Shown: one piece after another, positions 1-6,523 of the stretch
How positions within the stretch are numbered: position 1 is the first letter of the stretch
Layout: every line of letters starts with the position of its first letter
Assembly: GCA_018711775.1 (NCBI GenBank)
Contig: DVHV01000002.1
Span: 1 to 7,138, forward strand
DNA: 7,138 nt
Origin: Candidatus Onthocola stercoravium
GTDB taxonomy: Bacteria > Bacillota_I > Bacilli_A > RF39 > UBA660
Direction of reading: 5' to 3'
The notes under the pieces: generated by a model
What the model was told of the DNA's origin: nothing
What the model saw: only the letters and a program-made list of their open reading frames with translations
Database searches by the model: none
Made by a program: the position numbers and the translations under genes

Positions 1-52
1 CTGTAAATCTGTTCCTTCGGGTTCCATGGTTCAAATCCATGTCTCCCCACCA
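1..52 (+). tRNA. tRNA-Tyr (GTA), 3' part only
   Basis: The window opens inside the anticodon loop (bases 1-7, anticodon GTA at 3-5). A long variable region follows, as expected of a class II tRNA such as Tyr. The T arm is at 25-41 (CATGG/CCATG around TTCAAAT), then the 3' acceptor strand at 42-48, discriminator A49 and an encoded CCA (50-52). The 5' half lies before the window. It is the first visible member of a Tyr-Gln-Lys cluster. Confidence 0.88.
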
Positions 53-58
53 TTCGAT

Positions 59-133
59 TGCCTCGTAGCCAAGTGGTAAGGCATCAGACTTTGACTCTGA
101 CATGCGTTAGTTCGAATCTAACCGAGGCAGCCA
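59..133 (+). tRNA. tRNA-Gln (TTG)
   Basis: Complete cloverleaf. The acceptor stem TGCCTCG (59-65) pairs with CGAGGCA (123-129), followed by discriminator G130 and encoded CCA 131-133. The anticodon arm TCAGA/TCTGA encloses the loop CTTTGAC with anticodon TTG, reading CAA. The T loop TTCGAAT is standard. It lies six bases after tRNA-Tyr and nine before tRNA-Lys, so the three are probably processed from one transcript. Confidence 0.95.
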
Positions 134-142
134 TTATTATAT

Positions 143-218
143 GATCTGTTAGCTCAGTAGGTAGAGCATTTGACTTTTAATCAAAGGGTCTTGGGTTCGA
201 CTCCCAAACGAGCCACCA
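143..218 (+). tRNA. tRNA-Lys (TTT) with an imperfect acceptor stem
   Basis: The D arm (GCTC/GAGC), anticodon arm (TTTGA/TCAAA, loop CTTTTAA, anticodon TTT at 176-178), T arm (TTGGG/CCCAA, loop TTCGACT), discriminator A215 and encoded CCA 216-218 are all regular and identify tRNA-Lys. The acceptor stem is odd. GATCTGT (143-149) faces ACGAGCC (208-214), giving A2-C71 and C4-A69 mismatches plus U3-G70 and U5-G68 wobbles, so only three of seven pairs are Watson-Crick. It could be functional but weakened, a drifting copy, or a sequence or assembly error. Confidence 0.9.
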
Positions 219-230
219 TGAGATTTTTAT

Positions 231-252
231 CCGAACCCATAGTTCGGTTTTT
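231..252 (+). terminator. Intrinsic terminator of the tRNA cluster
   Basis: A six-pair stem CCGAAC (231-236)/GTTCGG (242-247) with a five-base loop is followed by five T (248-252). It lies 12 bases after the tRNA-Lys CCA and ends the tRNA transcript ahead of the next gene. Confidence 0.85.
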
Positions 253-284
253 ATATATGTCCAAGTTTGAGGAATGGTGTCTTA

Positions 285-842
285 ATGAAAGTACATGATA
301 AATTAGAAAGTATAAAATTAATAAAAGAATTGCAATTAAATTCATTTCCTGAACAATTATTTAAAAAAGATGATATATGTGACATTAAAAAGTTTTTAAA
401 CGAATATCCTGCTGAATTTTATGCAATAAGAAGTAAAGAATTTGTAGGGTATAAAAAGAACAATTTTAAAGTTCTTAAAAATAAAGTGATAAGTGAGATT
501 AGCAATTTTAATCTTTTTACAATTAATGTAAGTTCGTATAATTATATATCTAATTTTATTTTAATAGGAGATATACGAATAGGAAGTGAAAATGAAGTAT
601 GGTTCATAGGCTCTGTCAATCCTAATTTTACAGGAAAAATGGCTGAACAAAATCCGGATTTTAATTATTCTACTGATATTTTTGATAAGAGGTTAAATAA
701 GATTCCTGGTTTTGATTTAATATACGGATATATTATTAATCATAAACTGATAGATGTGATAGTAGAATTTGCTATCTATGATAAACCAATAGGTGTTTAT
801 AATGAACAGATTATTATTTTTGAGATACGCACAGAATTTTAA
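285..842 (+). CDS. Conserved-looking hypothetical protein, 185 aa
   Basis: I do not recognise this protein with certainty. The frame is open from a TTG at 267, but the ATG at 285 is the better start because GAGGA (269-273) lies 11 bases upstream and overlaps the TTG. The product is cytoplasmic in character, with no signal peptide or membrane segment, and is rich in Ile, Asn, Lys and Phe. Visible landmarks are LNSFPEQLF near residues 19-27, the block YPAEFYAIRSKEF around 41-53, LFTINVSSYNY near the middle, and a C-terminal part with DIFDKRLNKIPGFD and KLIDVIVEFAIYDK. The FYAIR block faintly recalls the N-terminal part of some ATP-grasp enzymes, but I see no ATP-binding or catalytic signature, so I assign no function. 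It stands alone, between the tRNA terminator and an RNA unit, and is probably transcribed by itself. Confidence 0.75.
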   Translation: MKVHDKLESIKLIKELQLNSFPEQLFKKDDICDIKKFLNEYPAEFYAIRSKEFVGYKKNNFKVLKNKVISEISNFNLFTINVSSYNYISNFILIGDIRIGSENEVWFIGSVNPNFTGKMAEQNPDFNYSTDIFDKRLNKIPGFDLIYGYIINHKLIDVIVEFAIYDKPIGVYNEQIIIFEIRTEF

Positions 843-878
843 TTGTTAAATAAATGTTAGAAATATGTTATAAATTTG

Positions 879-907
879 TTTCAATATTCAAAATGTTGCG
901 GTATAAT
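879..907 (+). promoter_or_regulatory. Probable promoter of the small RNA unit
   Basis: A perfect -10 box TATAAT (902-907) is preceded at 17 bases by a weak -35 (TTTCAA, 879-884, about three of six consensus positions). It lies after the stop at 842 and just ahead of a structured, terminated segment, which supports a separate transcription start near 914. Confidence 0.5.
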
Positions 908-913
908 TTGATT

Positions 914-1013
914 GTACTTGAAGTGTGGTAACTAGCCTTCATAGGGGTTCAGTATCTGACCACTAGAGGCACTATTTTGAATACAAGCTTCCATTAAATG
1001 GGAGTTTTTTCTT
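914..1013 (+). ncRNA. Putative structured small RNA or leader, about 100 nt, family unknown
   Basis: This gene-free segment (843-1060) is transcribed, if at all, from the TATAAT at 902-907 and ends at an intrinsic terminator (985-1013). GTGGT (925-929) pairs with ACCAC (959-963). GCCTT (935-939) can pair with GAGGC (966-970), and the order of these strands makes an H-type pseudoknot. AGT (922-924) and ACT (971-973) could close it. A small CAG/CTG hairpin (950-952/956-958) fits inside. Compact pseudoknot plus terminator is the shape of a small riboswitch or attenuator for the thioredoxin-like gene at 1061, but could equally be a free sRNA. It does not match the 6S, SRP, T-box, purine, TPP, SAM-I or preQ1 consensus sequences that I know. 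Confidence 0.5.
985..1013 (+). terminator. Intrinsic terminator of the small RNA unit
   Basis: The stem CTTCCAT (988-994)/ATGGGAG (998-1004), seven pairs including one G-U with a three-base loop, can be extended by AAG/TTT. It is followed by TTTTTTCTT (1005-1013). It sits 47 bases before the TTG start at 1061, where it could end an sRNA or attenuate the downstream gene. Confidence 0.75.
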
Positions 1014-1060
1014 GAGAATATTGTCATTTTATGCAATAATATAAGACGAGGTGAATTAAA

Positions 1061-1627
1061 TTGGCTAAAGATGAGAGAGTTTATACTCAAGAATTTAAAA
1101 AACTAAATATGTGTATGTATATTATTATGGGATTACTTTTATTGTTAGCAATTTTGCTTATGGTTACGTCTTGTAGAAGTAATGCTTTAGAAGAAGAAAA
1201 TGAATATGATGTATCAATGATGCATACAGTTGGAGTATCAGATGTAATTGATATGTTTGCTAATGAAGGAACTTATGTTCTTTATATTGGTAGAGAAACA
1301 TGTTCTGTTTGTCATGATTTGTTGCCGGCTTTACAAGAAGCTCAAATTAACAATAATTACATTACACAATATTTAGATATTACTCAAGTTGATCGTAGTA
1401 GTAGTGATTGGGAAACCTTAGTAGGTCTTCTAGATGTTGAAACTACAACTACTATGGATGAAGAGGGAGTATCTGAAGAAGTTACCAATACATTTGGATA
1501 TTTCTTAGATGCAAAAGGCTTCACTCCTTGTGTGATAATTATAAGAGATGGAAAACAAATTGCTGGATTCTTTGGTAGTAGGTCTTTAACAAATTTTGAA
1601 GATTGGTTAGCAAATTATGGTATATAA
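1061..1627 (+). CDS. Membrane-anchored thioredoxin-like protein, 188 aa
   Basis: The start is TTG at 1061, supported by GAGGTG (1048-1053) seven bases upstream; the next in-frame Met is at residue 17, next to the membrane segment. Residues 1-18 are polar and 19-37 form a hydrophobic helix, ending in VTSC (35-38). That could be a lipobox (lipoprotein) or simply the end of a membrane anchor. From about residue 58 there is a thioredoxin fold facing outward: CSVC at 81-84 is a CxxC redox pair, and the TP at 155-156 before CVIIIRDG is in the position of the cis-proline loop. An acidic insert (about 130-143) is unusual. Likely role: disulfide exchange or a thioredoxin-family adaptor at the cell surface; the substrate is unknown. 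A possible promoter is TTGAGA (1012-1017) with AATAAT (1035-1040), which would leave a very short leader. It converges with trmL. Confidence 0.85.
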   Translation: MAKDERVYTQEFKKLNMCMYIIMGLLLLLAILLMVTSCRSNALEEENEYDVSMMHTVGVSDVIDMFANEGTYVLYIGRETCSVCHDLLPALQEAQINNNYITQYLDITQVDRSSSDWETLVGLLDVETTTTMDEEGVSEEVTNTFGYFLDAKGFTPCVIIIRDGKQIAGFFGSRSLTNFEDWLANYGI

Positions 1628-1655
1628 AAAGCAGGATACAAAATCTTGCTTTTTT
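1626..1655. terminator. Shared bidirectional terminator
   Basis: AGCAGGA (1630-1636) pairs with TCTTGCT (1644-1650), seven pairs with one G-U, and is flanked by an A run (1626-1630) and a T run (1650-1655). It can therefore stop transcription in both directions between the convergent thioredoxin-like gene and trmL. The trmL stop codon lies inside the T run. Confidence 0.75.
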
Positions 1656-2172
1656 AAGCCTCAAAATCCTCAATTTCTGTTTTACTCTTATGCGGTTCAT
1701 CAAAATATAGATTAGGGTAGTTCTGTTGTCTTAGGGCCTCAAAAACCATAATTGCAACAGTATTTGAAAGATTTAATGCTCGTACATTATCACTCATTGG
1801 TAATCTTATACAATTATCAATATGAGGTTTTAAAATACTTTTAGGTATTCCAGTTGATTCTTTACCAAAAACAAAATAAATATTTTCATTACTATTACTA
1901 AAATCAAAATTTCCTGGAGGTTGATGACCATATCTTGTTAAGAAATAAAATTTTCCGTCATTATTTTTACTTATAAATTCATCGTAATTTTCATATACAT
2001 GCCAATTTAGTTTATCAATATAGTTGACACCGCATCTTTTTAATGTTTTATCATCAATTTTAAAACCAAGGGGTTTAATTAAATGTAATGTAGCATTAGT
2101 TGCTACACAAGTTCGCATTATATTTCCAGTATTTTGTGGTATTTCTGGTTCAAATAAAACTATATTTATCAT
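1654..2172 (-). CDS. trmL: tRNA (cytidine/uridine-34 2'-O)-methyltransferase TrmL
   Basis: TrmL (YibK/CspR) is a SPOUT-class enzyme that uses SAM to methylate the ribose 2'-OH of wobble base 34 in tRNA-Leu isoacceptors, in the cytoplasm, acting as a knotted dimer. At 172 aa the protein is close to the family's usual length. The diagnostic segments are in order: EPEIPQNTGNIMR at 8-20 (conserved Asn14 and Arg20), FGKESTGIP at 102-110, and the trefoil-knot region IRLPMSDNVRALNLSN at 122-137. The ATG at 2172 has AAAGGA seven bases upstream. It is the last gene of a minus-strand operon behind ftsK and a thioredoxin-like gene, 35 bp from the latter. The C-terminal tail (about 160-172) is acidic and variable. 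Confident family call; the exact tRNA targets here are inferred. Confidence 0.95.
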   Translation of the reverse strand: MINIVLFEPEIPQNTGNIMRTCVATNATLHLIKPLGFKIDDKTLKRCGVNYIDKLNWHVYENYDEFISKNNDGKFYFLTRYGHQPPGNFDFSNSNENIYFVFGKESTGIPKSILKPHIDNCIRLPMSDNVRALNLSNTVAIMVFEALRQQNYPNLYFDEPHKSKTEIEDFEA

Positions 2173-2207
2173 AATTTAATCCTTTCTAATAGAAAATAAA
2201 AAGGCTT

Positions 2208-2828
2208 TTATTCGCCTTCATATTCGTAAATATCTAGCAATTTTTGAAAGTCTCCAGCATTGATGACATTATCATCATCACGGGTAACTGTATCTACTAG
2301 TTGGCCATCTCTATAATATAAGATAATTGGAACAGTAGTAATTTCGCTAGTGTTAAATGCATTATTTAATCTTGTCAAATAATTGTCGCTATCCATTATA
2401 CTTTCTATATTTAAATAGTAAAATGAATCGCTTAATTTATAATCATCAATAATTGGTTTAATACCAGTTTCTAAATCATAAGTATCTTCATTTCCTGTGT
2501 AAGTTATTAAAACAAAATATTCTGTAGGTGGTTCAGAAAGTATTTGACTTACTTCATCAAGATTTTTAATTTCTAAACTAATAGTTCCTGAAGAAAGTAG
2601 GTAACTTGTACTTAATTTTTCTTCTTCTCTCATTGCTTGAATTCTGTAAATATATATACCAACTATAGCTATAACTAAGATAACAGCAATAATAATATAT
2701 ATAGTTTTACGAGATATTTTTTGTTTTGCTTCAGCAACTTGTTTAGTTTCTTCCTTAGTTTTTTTTATTTCAGTTATTTCTTCGCTTTTTTGTTGTACTT
2801 TTTTTGTTGTGCTTTTCTTTTCTGCCAT
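2208..2828 (-). CDS. Thioredoxin-like membrane protein without cysteines, 206 aa
   Basis: The first 40 residues are Lys/Glu/Thr-rich and cytoplasmic, residues 42-61 are a single membrane helix, and the rest looks extracytoplasmic. The C-terminal domain reads as a degenerate thioredoxin fold: a strand YFVLITYTGN (104-113) where CxxC normally follows, YYLNIES (137-143), then TTVPIILYYRDGQLVD (164-179), which matches the cis-Pro strand-turn-strand of thioredoxins. There is no cysteine anywhere, so redox catalysis is ruled out; a binding or chaperone-like role is likelier. Its shape (N-terminal anchor plus thioredoxin fold) parallels the CxxC-bearing protein at 1061-1627, so the two may be distant paralogues. 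It lies 66 bp after ftsK and 35 bp before trmL on the same strand. The ATG at 2828 has only a weak upstream purine stretch. Confidence 0.8.
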   Translation of the reverse strand: MAEKKSTTKKVQQKSEEITEIKKTKEETKQVAEAKQKISRKTIYIIIAVILVIAIVGIYIYRIQAMREEEKLSTSYLLSSGTISLEIKNLDEVSQILSEPPTEYFVLITYTGNEDTYDLETGIKPIIDDYKLSDSFYYLNIESIMDSDNYLTRLNNAFNTSEITTVPIILYYRDGQLVDTVTRDDDNVINAGDFQKLLDIYEYEGE

Positions 2829-2894
2829 AGATTATCCCATACCTTTCATTAATATATTAACATAAATATTGAATTTTTTAAATTGTTTTTTACA

Positions 2895-5129
2895 TTATTC
2901 GTCATCATTTTTCTCTAATTTGACTAAAACTTCTCGTGGTTTAGATCCGTTTTGTGGCCCAACAATACCGCGGCTTTCAAGTAAATCCATCATTCTTGCA
3001 GCTCTATTATAACCAAAACGGAATCTTCTTTGAATTAATGATGCGCTAATTTTACCTGTTTGAATAGCAAATTCTACAACTTCATTGTATGCATCATCGT
3101 CATCACCACCGGTAAAACTATTACCAACACCACTTGAAGTGTTTTGGCTGACATTTTCAAATTCTTCATCATATTTAGCAGTGGCTTGATTTTTACAGTA
3201 ATCAATTAATCTTTTAATTTCATCGTCATTTACAAAACAACCTTGAATACGAGTCGGAGAAGAATCTCCCATAGGGAAGTAAAGCATATCCCCTTTACCA
3301 AGTAGTTTTTCTGCTCCAGGTTGATCAAGTATTGTTCGCGAATCGATTTGACTTGATACAGCAAAAGATATACGTGAAGGGATATTATTTTTAATAAGTC
3401 CCGTAATAACATCAGTAGATGGTCTTTGAGTTGCCACAATTAAATGAATTCCTGATGCTCTAGCCAGTTGAGTAATACGCGTAATAGAATCTTCAACTTC
3501 TTTAGATGCAACAAGCATTAAATCGGCAAGTTCGTCGATTATTACAACTATGTAAGGCATTTTAGCCTTAGGTGATTCTGGATGTTTTCTGTTTTCTTTT
3601 TCAATTAAATCATTATAACCAGCAATATTTTTAACTTCATTATCACTAAATAGTTGAAATCTATTATCCATCTCAACGACAACTCGTTGTAAAGTAAGGC
3701 TGGCTTTTTTAGGATCACTTACTACTGGACATAGTAGGTGAGGTATACCATTATAGTTAGTAAGTTCAACCTTTTTAGGGTCAACTAGGACTAATTTTAC
3801 TTCATTTGGTTTATAACGCATCAATATTGAAGCAATAATACCGTTGATACATACTGATTTACCACTACCAGTAGAACCAGCAACAAGTAAGTGAGGCATC
3901 TTAGTTAAATCCATGACTTTTGGTGTACCCATAATATCTTTACCTAAGGCAGCACATATTTTAGCATCACTCTTTAAATTTTGTGGAGACTCTAAAACTT
4001 CTCTTAAGGTAACACTACTAATTGTTGGGTTTGGTATTTCCACTCCAATTGTACTTTTGCCAGGTATTGGGGCTTGAATAATAACATCTTTAGCAGCAAG
4101 GGCTAGAGCAATTTCTTTATTGATATTGACGATTTTACTTACCTTAGTTCCTGCTGGAACTGTAAGTTCATATTCTGTAACTGCAGGACCTATATGTATT
4201 TCAACAACTTTGGCATTAACTCCAAAATCTCGTAAAACTCGTTCAAGTATTTCTTTGTTACTTTTTGTAAAATCAGTAGAATTCACTTTTTTAGGTTTTA
4301 ATGGATCAAATATTTCATTAAATTTTGGAAGACGATAACTTAGATCTTCTTCAGTTTCCACATGTTTAGTTTTAGTTTCTAATGATTCTTGTTCAATAGG
4401 CTTTTGTTTCAATTCTTCCATGCTAGTAATAATAATTTTTTCTTCTTTCTTAGGAGCAGTTTCTTTAACTTCTGCAACTGGTTTTATATCATCTGAAGAA
4501 CTAATAGGTATTTCTTCCTCGTCAGTTCTTTCTTTCTTTTTTCTTTTGAATAAACCAAATATTTTCTTAAATATTTCTGAAAGGTTAACATTAAATGTTA
4601 GAACAGATGCAAATATTGCTAAAATTACCAATATAACTATTGAACCAGTTTTTCCAAATAAACCATAAAGTAGAGAAATAAATATAGCTCCGATGAATCC
4701 TCCACCGATGACTATGGAAGTTGTACCGTTAGTTTCTAAAGCATTACTTGCTCCGATAGTTGAGATACGTTCCATAAAATTATTATAAGTAGCAGTAATT
4801 ATTTCTTGTGGAGTGCTTTCTTGATTTAGAAATTCAAAATGACTAGCCACTAATAATATTATGATAAATATGTAAATACCAATCAATTTTTGGGTAGTAA
4901 ATTTGGGCATCTTCCGCTTGTAAAGCATATAAATACCCAATACTATTAGAAAAATTAATACTAACATCCACCAAGTTCCTGCTAAAAACATAGCAAACTT
5001 TTTTATAAGTGAACCAATAAATCCAAATCCAAACCCGATTATACCAATAAGTATTAGAATAAGACCGATTAGTTCAACACTGTAGCCGATAGAGCCACTA
5101 TTTTCTTTAGATTTCTTTTTTTTAGCCAC
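2895..5129 (-). CDS. ftsK: DNA translocase FtsK/SpoIIIE, 744 aa
   Basis: A septal, membrane-anchored ATPase that pumps chromosomal DNA through the closing division or sporulation septum. Residues 17-182 hold four to five membrane helices. A charged linker (about 195-285) follows, then the alpha domain and the RecA-like beta motor. Walker A is GSTGSGKS (418-425) and Walker B is VVIIDELADLM (528-538, Asp532-Glu533). ATQRPS (566-571) and the LDQPGAEKLLGKGDML segment (601-616) are family signatures. The C-terminal gamma winged helix (about 681-738), which reads polar DNA sequences, is present with RRFRFGYNRAARMMDLLE. Length is in the SpoIIIE/SftA-FtsK range. The start is GTG at 5129, supported by AAAGGTGA six bases upstream. 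It is the first gene of a minus-strand operon. The neighbouring cotJ genes suggest a sporulating host, so it may act as SpoIIIE, but sequence alone does not separate the two roles. Confidence 0.97.
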   Translation of the reverse strand: MAKKKKSKENSGSIGYSVELIGLILILIGIIGFGFGFIGSLIKKFAMFLAGTWWMLVLIFLIVLGIYMLYKRKMPKFTTQKLIGIYIFIIILLVASHFEFLNQESTPQEIITATYNNFMERISTIGASNALETNGTTSIVIGGGFIGAIFISLLYGLFGKTGSIVILVILAIFASVLTFNVNLSEIFKKIFGLFKRKKKERTDEEEIPISSSDDIKPVAEVKETAPKKEEKIIITSMEELKQKPIEQESLETKTKHVETEEDLSYRLPKFNEIFDPLKPKKVNSTDFTKSNKEILERVLRDFGVNAKVVEIHIGPAVTEYELTVPAGTKVSKIVNINKEIALALAAKDVIIQAPIPGKSTIGVEIPNPTISSVTLREVLESPQNLKSDAKICAALGKDIMGTPKVMDLTKMPHLLVAGSTGSGKSVCINGIIASILMRYKPNEVKLVLVDPKKVELTNYNGIPHLLCPVVSDPKKASLTLQRVVVEMDNRFQLFSDNEVKNIAGYNDLIEKENRKHPESPKAKMPYIVVIIDELADLMLVASKEVEDSITRITQLARASGIHLIVATQRPSTDVITGLIKNNIPSRISFAVSSQIDSRTILDQPGAEKLLGKGDMLYFPMGDSSPTRIQGCFVNDDEIKRLIDYCKNQATAKYDEEFENVSQNTSSGVGNSFTGGDDDDAYNEVVEFAIQTGKISASLIQRRFRFGYNRAARMMDLLESRGIVGPQNGSKPREVLVKLEKNDDE

Positions 5130-5147
5130 CTTTTATCACCTTTTATA

Positions 5148-5176
5148 ATTATACATGAATATTAATGTTTTTTCAA
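5148..5176 (-). promoter_or_regulatory. Probable vegetative (sigma-A type) promoter of the ftsK operon
   Basis: Read on the minus strand, TTGAAA (5176-5171) and TATAAT (5153-5148) are separated by exactly 17 bases. That is a near-consensus sigma-A promoter about 20 bases upstream of the GTG start. It lies in the 115-bp divergent gap shared with the cotJ operon. Confidence 0.65.
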
Positions 5177-5244
5177 ATTTTTCTGAGTATTTTACCCAAA
5201 CCACATAGTGAAAAAGTCATAGGATAAGATAGGGAGGAAATGAA

Positions 5245-5682
5245 ATGTTATTTGATGATAATTTTGGTTTTATTACTTATGATTTGTATGGTGACTTATT
5301 AAAAAAAGACCATAATCCTAAATTAGTTAGTGTAGATGAAGGCTTTTTACGTGGTAATATGTTCGAATCTGAATATAAGCCTTATAAAAATTATACATGT
5401 AAGAAAATAATACCAAGAACAAAAAGAGAAGAGTTGTTATTAGAAATTATGGAGTTATCTTTTGCTATTAACGATTTAAATCTCTATTTAGATTTGCATC
5501 CAGAAGATAGCAAAATGTTAAAAAAATTTAATGATTTGGTTGAAAAATCATGTAAATGTGAAATGGAATATGTAAAAAATTATGGAGCATTAGAAGTAAT
5601 TGATAATACTTCAGATGAAAAATTTGAATGGATTAAAAATCCATGGCCATGGGATAATGAAGGAGGCACTAAATATGTTTAA
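5245..5682 (+). CDS. cotJB: CotJA-CotJB-like fused spore coat protein, 145 aa
   Basis: Residues about 20-50 (PKLVSVDEGFLRGNMFESEY and then KPYKNY) resemble the short CotJA-type segment with its RGN/GT-F-x-Y pattern. Residues about 60-145 are CotJB: ELSFAINDLNLYLDLHPED, then EYVKNYGAL, and the closing WIKNPWPWDNEGG. The length exceeds CotJB alone (under 100 aa in Bacillus), so the two cotJ reading frames seem fused. The ATG at 5245 has AGGGAGG (5231-5237) seven bases upstream. It overlaps cotJC by eight bases (translational coupling). The family is produced in the mother cell and sits in the spore coat. A loose sigma-E-like pair, GAGTATT (5185-5191) and CATAGTGA (5204-5211) at 12 bases, is visible but too imperfect to call. 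Confidence 0.88.
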   Translation: MLFDDNFGFITYDLYGDLLKKDHNPKLVSVDEGFLRGNMFESEYKPYKNYTCKKIIPRTKREELLLEIMELSFAINDLNLYLDLHPEDSKMLKKFNDLVEKSCKCEMEYVKNYGALEVIDNTSDEKFEWIKNPWPWDNEGGTKYV

Positions 5683-6232
5683 ATATGTAAAACATTTGGC
5701 TTATCCAGTTAATATTACTAAAAAAGATTTGAAAATGGCTAAATATATTGTTACACAGTTTGGAGGACCTGCTGGTGAACTTGGAGCAACATTACGTTAT
5801 TTTTCTCAAAAATTTACAATGCCAGATGAAAAGGGAAAGGCCTTATTAAATGATATAGCAACTGAAGAAATGGGCCACATGGAAATGGTAGCCACAATGG
5901 TCCGTCAGCTAATGGCTAATGCTACAATTGAAGAAATTAAAGAAGCGGGACTTGAAAGTTATTATACAGAACATAATAAAGGAGTATTTCCTTGCAATGC
6001 TAACGGTATACCATTTGATGCAATGAGTATTGCTGTAACTGCTGATCCTCTTACTGATTTATCTGAAGACATGGCAGCAGAACAAAAAGCCCGCAGTGCT
6101 TATGAAAATTTAATCAATTTAGCAACAGATCCGGCAGTTATTGAACCTTTATTATTTTTAAGACAAAGAGAAATAATCCATTTTAATCGTTTTAAAGAAT
6201 TATACGATTATTATGAAAAATTAGGATACTAA
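5675..6232 (+). CDS. cotJC: CotJC, manganese-catalase-family spore protein
   Basis: 185 aa, the normal CotJC length. The ATG at 5675 is chosen over the longer open frame from 5600 because AGGAGG (5661-5666) lies eight bases upstream and the protein then begins MFKYVKHLAYPV, as in the family. The ferritin-like four-helix fold carries candidate dimanganese ligands: Glu35 in GGPAGELGA, Glu65 and His68 in TEEMGH, Glu136 in MAAEQKAR, and Glu166/His169 in REIIH. This is the metal-binding set of manganese catalases, so peroxide-degrading activity on the spore is possible. It is translationally coupled to the CotJA-CotJB fusion by an eight-base overlap. No convincing terminator follows; the repeated cassette starts two bases after the stop. 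Confidence 0.95.
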   Translation: MFKYVKHLAYPVNITKKDLKMAKYIVTQFGGPAGELGATLRYFSQKFTMPDEKGKALLNDIATEEMGHMEMVATMVRQLMANATIEEIKEAGLESYYTEHNKGVFPCNANGIPFDAMSIAVTADPLTDLSEDMAAEQKARSAYENLINLATDPAVIEPLLFLRQREIIHFNRFKELYDYYEKLGY

Positions 6233-6239
6233 TCCAAGG

Positions 6240-6279
6240 AATAGAAACTACTGAGTAACATATAATTAATAAGGTGATG
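6240..6279 (+). repeat. Direct repeat, copy 1 (start of the cassette)
   Basis: These 40 bases are identical to 7099-7138. A further CCAAG (6234-6238, and 7091-7095 in copy 2) precedes both copies with a short indel between. The repeat contains a TATAAT box (6261-6266) and the first arm of a nine-pair hairpin, ATTAATAAG (6265-6273)/CTTATTAAT (6284-6292). Copy 1 begins immediately after the cotJC stop. Confidence 0.97.
6261..6266 (+). promoter_or_regulatory. Possible -10 box inside the repeated segment
   Basis: A perfect TATAAT preceded by ACA, duplicated at 7120-7125 in the second copy and echoed as ACATATAAT before motif C (6999-7004). No good -35 is visible at 16-18 bases, so activity would need an activator or another sigma factor. 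The position suits transcription of the 6273-6552 leader. Confidence 0.35.
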
Positions 6280-6411
6280 TAATCTTATTAATAAAAATGT
6301 ATAAAATGTATTGCAAAATTTAATAAAATAGAGTATAAATTAAGTACAGGAAGAATATTCCGAGAGCAATACTGCTCGCCCTTTTTTAGGGAATGAATTT
6401 TATGCAAAATG

Positions 6412-6459
6412 TAAATTGCAGGATGAAATGCTTTCATGATGAATCCATTAGTCAATTTA
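6412..6459 (+). ncRNA. Three-copy RNA motif, copy A
   Basis: The closing helix is TAAATTG (6412-6418)/CAATTTA (6453-6459), seven pairs. The 34-nt interior begins CAGGATGAAA and ends with GATGAA, six bases and AGT. Inside, ATGAAA (6423-6428) can pair with TTTCAT (6432-6437). Interior positions match copies B and C while the helix sequence is different. Confidence 0.7.
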
Positions 6460-6475
6460 ATTTTGTACATTGAGC

Positions 6476-6521
6476 TGGTAGCATGATGAAGCGTAAAAGC
6501 GATGAATTTATAAGTCTACCA
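6476..6521 (+). ncRNA. Three-copy RNA motif, copy B
   Basis: The closing helix is TGGTAG (6476-6481)/CTACCA (6516-6521), six pairs. The 34-nt interior begins CATGATGAAG and contains GATGAA at 6501-6506 followed by TTTATAAGT. It starts 64 bases after copy A and is followed four bases later by the terminator ahead of the toxin gene. Confidence 0.72.
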
Positions 6522-6523
6522 AT

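Noticed and set aside
267..284. TTG start at 267 for the 185-aa protein
   Set aside because: The TTG overlaps the GAGGA ribosome site that serves the ATG at 285, and no site precedes the TTG.
3230..3439. Short minus-strand open frame inside ftsK
   Set aside because: It lies wholly within ftsK in another frame and has no ribosome binding site; the composition is that of a shadow.
4120..4668. Two plus-strand open frames (4120-4338 and 4420-4668) opposite ftsK
   Set aside because: Antisense shadows of the ftsK linker and alpha domain, with no ribosome binding sites and no recognisable protein.
5185..5211. Sigma-E promoter for cotJ
   Set aside because: GAGTATT and CATAGTGA match loosely and the 12-base spacing is short; not enough to annotate, though sigma-E control is expected for the family.
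6288..6470. 60-aa minus-strand open frame over the leader RNA
   Set aside because: No ribosome site, low-complexity product, and the segment is better explained by the plus-strand RNA helices.
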